Shown: piece by piece, positions 34,262 through 40,326 of the stretch
Numbering within the stretch: position 1 is the stretch's first letter
How the letters are laid out: each line of letters starts with the position of its first letter
Source: Cohnella sp. OV330
Lineage (GTDB): Bacteria; Bacillota; Bacilli; Paenibacillales; Paenibacillaceae
Direction of reading: 5' to 3'
Assembly: GCF_900112065.1 (NCBI RefSeq)
Contig: NZ_FOKE01000009.1
Coordinates: 1-40,326 of the forward strand
DNA: 40,326 nucleotides
The notes under the pieces: model-generated
What the model was told of the DNA's origin: nothing
Database searches by the model: none
Seen by the model: only the letters and a program-made list of their open reading frames with translations
Translations under genes and position numbers: made by a program

Positions 34262-36396
34262 CTCTCCTTCGCCTTGCGCGTCGAACCGGCCAGGAGGCGG
34301 TTGATCGGGCGCTTGAGCGCGAGCCCGAGCACGAGCGCGGCGGCGGCGTATGCGACCATAAACGCCAAACATCGACGCACGATGTCCCAGAGAATGCCGC
34401 CGACCGCTTCCCGCATCATGGAGATCGCGTAGGTGAACGGCAGGTACGGATGGATTTTCTGAAAAAACGGCGGCGCCATCTGTATAGGAAACGTCCCGCC
34501 GGCCCCGCCGAGCTGCAGCACGAGCATGACGATCGCGAGCGCTTTGCCGACGTTGCCGAACACCGAGACGAGCGTGTAGACAATCAGCATGAACACCGCC
34601 GACAGCAGCATCCCGAACAGCACGAACCACCCCGGACGCGCGACATAGGTGCCGAGTATATAGATGTCCCCCAAGGTGACGCAGAGCGACTGAAGCACGG
34701 CAAGCGTGCCCAGCGTCAGGTATCTGCCGAAGTAGACGTGCCGGCTCCGGTAGGAGAGCCCGGGCTCGTCGACGTCGACCGTCATGACCGATACGAGCAG
34801 TACGGCGCCGACCCAAAGGGACAGCGTGGTGAAAAAAGGAGACATCGCGGATCCGTAGTTGGGGATCGGGTACAGCTTGTTTTCCTTCAGCTCGACCGGT
34901 GCCGCGAAAAACGCGCTTTCCTTTTGCGCGTCGTGGCGCAGCAGCTTGATGATGTCCGCGAGGTTGTTTTCCTTCTCGAACGCACGGATCTTGTCCGCGA
35001 TCTCGACGATTTTGCGCTGCGCCGCCGGCAGCTCCGCCTTCGCCTTGGCGAGCTCGGCTCCGCCGACGGCCAGCGCCGACGCCGCGTCAGTCAGCACGCG
35101 CTTCGCGTCCGGCAGCGCGTCCGACGCGTCCTTGAGCACGGCCTGCGCGGTGCTTGCCGCCTCGGCGGCCTTGCCGAGCGCCGCATCGATGCGCGGCGCG
35201 ATCTCTCCGTCATAGGCGCCGAGCATCTCGCCCAGCCGCGTCTCTCCTTCGCCCGCCAGCGCATTCAGCCGGTCGACGAGCGCCTCCGCCGGTCGTTCGC
35301 CGCGTCCGGCCGCGTCGGCGATGTCCTCCAGCAGCTTCGCCTGCTCCAGCATGCCGGCTTGCGCCTGCTTCAGCTTCGCCGCTTGCGCGGACAGCGCAGA
35401 CGCGCGCGACATGGCGTCCAGCTGCGACAGCAGGTCGGCGATGCGTCCGGCGACGTCCGCGCCGGTCCGCAGGCGCTTCGCCGCGGCGGTCGCTGCCGTC
35501 GCGGCCGCGTCCAGGTCCGGATCCGCGGCTTGAAGCAGCGCGGAGACCGAGCGGGCGGCGCCTGCGAGCTGCTGCAGGTTCAGCAGATCCTGCTTGATCT
35601 GCGGCCCCATTTGCGTTAGCGCCTTGCGGCTTTGTTCGAGGAGAGCGCCGGTTTTCACCGTCAACGCCTGGCCCTCCTTCGCCAGCGCGGCCACGTCGGG
35701 CAGGCGTTTTCGCGCATTGGCCACGACGCCGCTCGCGAGTCCGACGTCCCGCTGCGCCGTATCCGCGGCGGCATTGATCTCGGGAAAGGCCGCTTCGAGC
35801 TTGAACAGCAGCGTCTTCACCTTCTCGATCGACGGCAAACTGGCTTCAAGCTCGTTGCCGGCTTCATTGAACAGGCCGAACAGGATGCCGCTCGCCGTTT
35901 CGACGAAGCTCTGGCTTACCTCCTGCACGATGCCGCTCGCACCCTTGGAAGTGATTTTCGGCGCGATCGCGTTGATTTTCTCGTTGACGTAATAGTCCAG
36001 CGTCGCAGGTGAAGGCTCCGCGGCCAAGATGGTGGCGAGGCTCGCGGAAAAGTTGTCCGGAATGACGATGGCGGCGTAGTAGTCGCCGTGCTTCACGCCC
36101 CGCATCGCCTCGGTTCGGTCGACGAACGTCCACCCGACGCTAGGGTTGCCGGCCAGCTTGGTTGTCAGCTCTTTGCCGACATTGACGGGCTGTCCGCGGA
36201 TCGTCGTGCCCTTGTCCTCGTTCGCGACCGCGATGGCGATGCCGGCGGTCTGCGCGTAAGGATCCCAGGACGCTTCGATGTTGAACCAAGCGTAGAGGGA
36301 GGGCAGGCAGACGAGTCCGAGAATAATGACGGCGGCCGCCGGATTCGTGAACGCGCGGCGGAGATCGCGCAAATAAATGGCGAGGACGGGCTTCAT
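34246..36396 (-). CDS. YhgE/Pip-family membrane protein
   Basis: A 716-residue protein of the YhgE/Pip (phage infection protein) family. One N-terminal helix (about 18-38) is followed by the LYAWFNIEASWDPYAQT motif and a conserved extracellular domain. A long Ala-rich helical coiled-coil region (about 190-500) leads to the signature PNYGSAMSPFFTTLSLWVGAV and five further membrane helices. Homologues include Lactococcus Pip (phage receptor) and EsaA-like proteins; many in this family are thought to relate to export or type VII secretion. AAGGAG stands 9 nt before ATG 36396; an ATG at 36432 lacks a site. It faces the phosphotransferase gene tail to tail, 9 bp apart. No secretion genes are nearby. 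Confidence 0.88.
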   Translation of the reverse strand: MKPVLAIYLRDLRRAFTNPAAAVIILGLVCLPSLYAWFNIEASWDPYAQTAGIAIAVANEDKGTTIRGQPVNVGKELTTKLAGNPSVGWTFVDRTEAMRGVKHGDYYAAIVIPDNFSASLATILAAEPSPATLDYYVNEKINAIAPKITSKGASGIVQEVSQSFVETASGILFGLFNEAGNELEASLPSIEKVKTLLFKLEAAFPEINAAADTAQRDVGLASGVVANARKRLPDVAALAKEGQALTVKTGALLEQSRKALTQMGPQIKQDLLNLQQLAGAARSVSALLQAADPDLDAAATAATAAAKRLRTGADVAGRIADLLSQLDAMSRASALSAQAAKLKQAQAGMLEQAKLLEDIADAAGRGERPAEALVDRLNALAGEGETRLGEMLGAYDGEIAPRIDAALGKAAEAASTAQAVLKDASDALPDAKRVLTDAASALAVGGAELAKAKAELPAAQRKIVEIADKIRAFEKENNLADIIKLLRHDAQKESAFFAAPVELKENKLYPIPNYGSAMSPFFTTLSLWVGAVLLVSVMTVDVDEPGLSYRSRHVYFGRYLTLGTLAVLQSLCVTLGDIYILGTYVARPGWFVLFGMLLSAVFMLIVYTLVSVFGNVGKALAIVMLVLQLGGAGGTFPIQMAPPFFQKIHPYLPFTYAISMMREAVGGILWDIVRRCLAFMVAYAAAALVLGLALKRPINRLLAGSTRKAKESRLLH

Positions 36397-36614
36397 GCGC
36401 GCAGGCTCCTTCGCGAGGAAATGTGTACTCATATTGCCCGCGGGCGGCTCATTCCATGCCAGCGCGCGGCTGCGCGCGTCGTCTGCTGCGTATGGCGGTT
36501 TGCATGAGGGGCTGCCGGTCCGAGGCGGGCAGAGCTGCGGAGCATGCGGTACAATGGTGAAAGGAATTTTTGGCGCTAAAGCATCGCATCTAGGCGCAAG
36601 GAGACGATCTCACG

Positions 36615-38627
36615 ATGAAGGCATCGGTAAATACGCCGGCTGGGCGACGCAATATCGGCATCTTCGCGCATGTCGACGCAGGCAAGACCACGACGACCGA
36701 GCAGATGCTGTTCGCGAGCGGGCGCATCCGAACGGCGGGCAGCGTCGACGACGGAACCGCGCAGACGGATTCGCTGGAAGTCGAGCGGGCGCGGGGCATC
36801 TCGGTGCGCGCGGCGGTTACGCGCTTCGCGTGGCAGGGCATCGACGTGAATCTGGTGGACACGCCGGGGCACGTCGATTTTCTGGCGGAGGTCGAGCGTT
36901 CGCTCCGGGTGATGGACGGCGCGATCTTGATCGTGTCGGCCGCCGAAGGCGTCCAGGCGCAGACCGAGGTCGTCTGGCAAGCGCTGCGGGAACTGAATCT
37001 GCCGACGATCCTGTACGTCAACAAGATGGATCGCATAGGCGCGGATCCTGACGGCGTCCTCCGGCAGATACGCCGGTTGCTCTCTCCTGCGGCCGTGCCG
37101 GTTCAAGCGCCGGTCGGGACCGAGGACGGCTTTAAGGGGACGGTCGGCCTCCCGGAGGCAGCGGACGGTCGCGGCGAGCGGTCCGAATGGGCCGATGCCT
37201 TCGGCCAGATGCTGGCCGAGGCGGCGGCGGAACGCGACGAGGCGCTGCTGACGCGTTACTTGGAGGAGGGGAGCTTGCCCGCTGCGGATACGAAGGCGTC
37301 GATATGCGAGGGCGCGCGACGAGGCGAGCTGTATCCGGTTCTGTTCGGGGCGTCGGCACGGGGCATCGGCGTGCGGGAGCTGATGGACGCGATGGTCGAG
37401 CTGCTGCCGCCGCCTGCGGGCGATCCTGCGGGCGACGTGTCCGGCGTCGTATTCAAGCTCGAGCGCGATCCGGCCATGGGGCGGATCGCTTATGTGCGGC
37501 TCTACGGCGGGACGATCGCGAACCGCGACGTCATACCGGGTGGCGCGGAGGGGACGGGGGACAAGATCACGCAAATCCGCAAAGCGGACGGGAATCGGTG
37601 GGAGGACGTCGGCGTGCTGGAGGCGGGGGACATCGCGGCCGTATGCGGCTGGAGCCGGGCGAGGATCGGAGACATCGTCGGCTCGCCCGACGGCGTGCCC
37701 GGCGCGCGGCAGCTGGCGGTGCCGCTGCTGACGGTGCAGGCGTTCTGGCGATCCGAAGCGGAGTATCCCGCCGTGGTCGCGGCCTGCCGGGAGCTGGCGG
37801 ACGAGGATCCGGCGCTCGCGCTCCAGTGGATGCAGGACGAGCGCGAGCTGCATCTGAAGGTGATGGGGCCGATCCAGACGGAGGTGCTGGCCAGCGTGCT
37901 GCAGAGCCGGTTCGGTCTGGCGGTGACGTTCGGTCCTCCGTCCGTTATCTATAAGGAGACGCCCGCCAGCGCAGGCGAGGGATTCGTAGCGTACTTGGCG
38001 CCGAAGCCGTGCTGGGCGATCCTCCGCTTTCTCATCGAGCCGCTTCCTCGCGGCAGCGGGCTCGTCTATGAATCGAAGGAGCGCGGCGAGCGTCTGCTTG
38101 ACAGCTATCAGAACGAAGTGGCCCGACGCGTGCCGGAAGCGCTGCGGCAAGGCCTCTTGGGATGGGAGGTCACGGATCTTAAGGTGACGTTAGTCGAAGG
38201 AGAGCACCATGTGTGGCACACGCACCCGCTGGACTTCGTCATCGCGACGCCGATGGGCATCATGGACGGCCTGGCGCGTACGGGCACGCGGCTGCTCGAG
38301 CCCGTGCTCAAGTTCAAGCTGTCGGTCCCGGCGGAATTCGCGGGCAAGCTGATGAACGAGCTTCTGCTGATGCGGGCGGTCATCGGCGCGCCCGAGCCTG
38401 CTGGGGAGCGGCTGGAGATCGAGGGCCGCTTGCCCGTGGCCGACTCGCTGGATTTCCCGGCGCGGCTGGGGTCGATGACCAAAGGACGAGGCGTCTTGTC
38501 CGCTTCGTTCGCGGGGTATCAGGAAGCGCCGGAGGACGTGGCGGTTCAGCGCAAGCGCTCGGGCGTGAATCCGCTGGATCAGGCCAAGTTTATCCTGGCT
38601 GCGCGCAGCGCGCTTACCGCGACGTAG
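36615..38627 (+). CDS. TetM-like ribosomal protection GTPase (translation factor family)
   Basis: A 670-residue EF-G-type GTPase of the TetM/TetO group. G-motifs are AHVDAGKTTT, RGISV, DTPGHVDF, NKMD and the SA loop. The region FLAEVERSLRVMDGAILIVSAAEGVQAQTEV is very close to TetM. The length is near the usual 640 residues. TetM-type proteins bind the ribosome and push tetracycline from its site using a loop in domain IV (SPVSTPAD in TetM). Here the equivalent place reads HTHPLDFVIATPMG, so the drug-displacing tip is changed. It may be an intrinsic, perhaps weak, resistance factor or act against another ribosome-bound ligand. AAGGAG lies 11 nt before the ATG. Confidence 0.85.
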   Translation: MKASVNTPAGRRNIGIFAHVDAGKTTTTEQMLFASGRIRTAGSVDDGTAQTDSLEVERARGISVRAAVTRFAWQGIDVNLVDTPGHVDFLAEVERSLRVMDGAILIVSAAEGVQAQTEVVWQALRELNLPTILYVNKMDRIGADPDGVLRQIRRLLSPAAVPVQAPVGTEDGFKGTVGLPEAADGRGERSEWADAFGQMLAEAAAERDEALLTRYLEEGSLPAADTKASICEGARRGELYPVLFGASARGIGVRELMDAMVELLPPPAGDPAGDVSGVVFKLERDPAMGRIAYVRLYGGTIANRDVIPGGAEGTGDKITQIRKADGNRWEDVGVLEAGDIAAVCGWSRARIGDIVGSPDGVPGARQLAVPLLTVQAFWRSEAEYPAVVAACRELADEDPALALQWMQDERELHLKVMGPIQTEVLASVLQSRFGLAVTFGPPSVIYKETPASAGEGFVAYLAPKPCWAILRFLIEPLPRGSGLVYESKERGERLLDSYQNEVARRVPEALRQGLLGWEVTDLKVTLVEGEHHVWHTHPLDFVIATPMGIMDGLARTGTRLLEPVLKFKLSVPAEFAGKLMNELLLMRAVIGAPEPAGERLEIEGRLPVADSLDFPARLGSMTKGRGVLSASFAGYQEAPEDVAVQRKRSGVNPLDQAKFILAARSALTAT

Positions 38628-38656
38628 GCGCGTTGTGCGTGCGCTACGTCGCGGTA
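38615..38656. other. Long inverted repeat spanning the TetM-like stop codon
   Basis: TACCGCGACGTA (38615-38626) and TACGTCGCGGTA (38645-38656) are a perfect 12-bp pair. The inner GCGC/GCGC extends the stem to 16 bp with one bulged G and a 9-nt loop. The stop codon (38625-38627) lies in the left arm. There is no T-tract, so it may stabilise the mRNA 3' end rather than terminate. Confidence 0.6.
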
Positions 38657-38714
38657 GGTTGAGGCGTGAGGGCGTGCTGAACGCTGCGGCGGGATCGCGC
38701 GGTTGCTGCGCTTG

Positions 38715-39182
38715 TTAGAACCAGCCGCGTTTCGAGCGGTACGTGCGCACGCGGGATAGCGTGGAGGGCTCGTCCTCCGCGTGTGCGTCGCTGGTCGCGG
38801 GCGTCTTGCTCGCGGCGATGCGTCCTGCATGGCCGGCTGAGCCGGCGGCGGGAGGGGACGCCGGCCGGGCCGGCGCTTCGCCAAGCTGCTGTTCCAAGCG
38901 GGCCACGCGGCTTCGCAGCTCGATCAGCTCTTGCTGCAGGCCTGCGACCGTGCGCTCCCAGTGGCCGAGCACCATCTGCAGATCGTCGGCCCGGGTTTCG
39001 GGCTCGGCGTCCTCTGCCGCCGCGGCGGCAGCCTCCGTCGATGAAGTCTTTGGCGCATTCGGCGTAGTCGCCATCGCGCTGCCTTGGCTATCTTGAGCGT
39101 CCTTCGCATGCCTGCGGTCTGCGCCGAGCAGGCCGTCCAGCTCCTCCTTGGACAGCGCGGACGGTTGATCCGGTATGGTCAT
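38715..39182 (-). CDS. Small coiled-coil protein with FliM-like N-terminal motif, function unknown
   Basis: A 155-residue soluble protein. The N-terminus carries ALSKEELDGLLGA, close in form to the LSQxEIDALL motif at the start of FliM and FliY, which binds phosphorylated CheY. An Ala-rich spacer, a coiled coil (about 70-100; WERTVAGLQQELIELRSRVARLEQQL) and a basic C-terminus (RVRTYRSKRGWF) follow. GGGAGGA stands about 9 nt before the ATG. The rest of the protein has no FliM or FliN domain. I do not recognise a family, and no flagellar gene is in the window. The similarity may be chance. Confidence 0.6.
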   Translation of the reverse strand: MTIPDQPSALSKEELDGLLGADRRHAKDAQDSQGSAMATTPNAPKTSSTEAAAAAAEDAEPETRADDLQMVLGHWERTVAGLQQELIELRSRVARLEQQLGEAPARPASPPAAGSAGHAGRIAASKTPATSDAHAEDEPSTLSRVRTYRSKRGWF

Positions 39183-39445
39183 CGATCTCCATCCTCCCGA
39201 CTCCGCTCCGGTCGTTTCGATTCTACGGGTCTTTTCCCATTTTACAATAAAAGGGCTGACGCTGCTCGGTACTCTTATAGATTACGCGGGGGCGGACGGC
39301 TAAGGGGCGAATTGCGTGCGGCTTTGGGGCATGGGCAGTCATGACGGGGGGCGATTTGAAGCGAAGGCGCGCAACAGGTTATGATCAAAGTGGCATAAAT
39401 AACATGGATTCCATCGTATGGAACGCAAAGGAGCATATCGGACAC

Positions 39446-40021
39446 ATGGAACTTTTTGAAGCGATTAAAGGGCGCCGCAGCATCGGCAAAGTAAAGGACG
39501 AGCCCGTAGCTCGCGAATTGATCGAGCAAGTGATCGAGGCGGCGACGTGGGCGCCTAGCCATCATAAGACCGAACCATGGCGGTTCGTCGTGTTGAGCGG
39601 CGAAGGCAGGCGCGTGCTTGGCCGCGCCTATGCGGCGATGGCCGAGTCCGCGGTCGCCGGCATGAGCGAGCAGGACCGCGCGGATCGGCTCTCGCGCGAA
39701 GAAGCCAAGGCGATGCGCTCGCCCGTCGTCATCGTCGCCGTGAGCTCGCCGGCAACCGATCATCCGCGCGCGGTGCTGTGGGAAGAGCGTGCGGCCGCGC
39801 ACGCCGCCGTGCAAAACCTTCTGCTGGCCGCGCATGGCGCCGGCCTGGGCGCGGTCTGGCGCACCGGGGACGGCCTCGGGCACCCGGAGATGGTGAAGGC
39901 GTTCGAGCTGACGGGGAGCGAAGAGATCGTGGGCTTCGTTTATGTCGGCTATCCGGACATGACGGCGCCTGCAGCATCCCGCATTCCGGTTTCCGACAAG
40001 ACGCGCTGGATCGAGGGGTAA
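39446..40021 (+). CDS. Nitroreductase family protein (YdjA-like)
   Basis: A 191-residue FMN oxidoreductase of the short YdjA-type nitroreductases. Visible signatures are FEAIKGRRSIGKVKDEPV, AATWAPSHHKTEPWRFVVL, the ERAAAHAAVQNLLLAAHGAGLGAVWRTG helix and a C-terminal EEIVGFVYVGYP. It differs clearly from the nitroreductase at 21864, so it is not a recent duplicate. I start it at ATG 39446 with AAAGGAGC about 12 nt upstream; in-frame ATGs at 39341 and 39404 lack good sites. It is a single gene. The substrate is unknown. Confidence 0.88.
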   Translation: MELFEAIKGRRSIGKVKDEPVARELIEQVIEAATWAPSHHKTEPWRFVVLSGEGRRVLGRAYAAMAESAVAGMSEQDRADRLSREEAKAMRSPVVIVAVSSPATDHPRAVLWEERAAAHAAVQNLLLAAHGAGLGAVWRTGDGLGHPEMVKAFELTGSEEIVGFVYVGYPDMTAPAASRIPVSDKTRWIEG

Positions 40022-40200
40022 ATCGACGGTTGTTGTTGCTTGTTGCTGACTGAAAACTGGCGAGAAGTGGCCGTTGAAGCAGCAGGCGTGGCCGTTTGGG
40101 ACGGGTATCTATCCGCGAAGGCGGATGTATGTTTATTAGGGCGCACGCGCACCTTAAAACGGTAAGTTATATTTGTGGAAGTGCGGAGGCTTGGCCGGCA

Positions 40201-40326
40201 ATAGCGGTCAAAAAGGCCGCTAAGGGCCTGGGTTCGGCGGTTTGGCGGCAAATAGCAGTCATTTTGACCGCTATCGGTCCATGGCCGGGCTGTCCGGCGG
40301 GCAATAGCGGTCAAAAAGACCGCTAT
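40201..40326. repeat. Three or more 51/52-bp units of the 23-bp palindrome, running off the edge (array D)
   Basis: Palindromes start at 40201, 40252 and 40304 (steps of 51 and 52 bp). They have the same arms as array B (ATAGCGG and CCGCTA(T/A)), but in two of the three the centre reads TCAAAAAG, the reverse orientation of array B. Linkers are GC-rich (for example GGCCTGGGTTCGGCGG) and unlike those of array B. The rest of 40022-40200 shows no gene. Confidence 0.85.

Noticed and set aside
36615..38627. Housekeeping elongation factor G
   Set aside because: The G domain and later regions match the TetM group more closely, and no ribosomal protein operon surrounds it.

Overview
The window looks like chromosomal DNA from a GC-rich member of the Paenibacillaceae (Paenibacillus or Cohnella type). 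The grounds are strong AGGAGG-type ribosome binding sites, several GTG and TTG starts, a three-repeat S-layer-homology (SLH) protein carrying a glycoside hydrolase, LytS-type kinases with large membrane sensors, and Firmicute families such as DUF3889, DUF3900 and YhgE/Pip. I found no rRNA, tRNA, insertion sequence, phage gene or CRISPR array. The genus is an inference from gene content only.

Layout. 1-4.2 kb: a winged-helix protein and an orphan PAS histidine kinase, both on the minus strand. 4.2-12.2 kb: a carbohydrate block with a LacI-type repressor, a BadF/NAGK-type sugar kinase and an NAD-dependent GH4 6-phospho-glycosidase in one operon closed by a strong terminator, followed by a 1418-residue SLH-anchored GH26 mannanase with its own operator-rich promoter. 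12.5-16 kb: small genes (DUF3889, Uma2-type nuclease, GyrI-like, DUF3900). 16-22.5 kb: a hairpin repeat array, a cyclic-nucleotide-binding domain fused to an SLC13/DASS anion transporter, a membrane-anchored alpha/beta hydrolase and a nitroreductase. 22.7-27.2 kb: a very large multi-module LytS-type kinase with its SARP-type response regulator. 27.2-31.5 kb: a second hairpin array, a DJ-1/PfpI-GNAT fusion gene broken by one TGA codon, and a molybdate locus (HTH plus binding-protein regulator divergent from modA-modB, with no modC). 31.6-38.7 kb: rifampin phosphotransferase, a YhgE/Pip membrane protein and a TetM-like ribosomal protection GTPase. 38.7-40.3 kb: a coiled-coil protein, a second nitroreductase and the start of another hairpin array.

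How the genes fit together. The GH26 enzyme would cut mannan at the cell surface. The kinase and GH4 enzyme could phosphorylate and then split an imported oligosaccharide without a phosphotransferase system, although no transporter is present here. Rifampin phosphotransferase and the TetM-like GTPase, 2.4 kb apart, suggest an intrinsic drug-tolerance neighbourhood.

The most unusual signal is not a gene. Four separate intergenic spots (1-81, 16066-16398, 27207-27450 and 40201-40326) carry tandem arrays whose units contain a 23-29 bp dyad. The arrays fall into at least three sequence families, yet all repeat with the same period of about 51 bp (50-52). One array has seven units; the last runs off the right edge. 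A second notable signal is a promoter followed at once by a perfect terminator hairpin, with a competing hairpin, ahead of the Uma2 gene.
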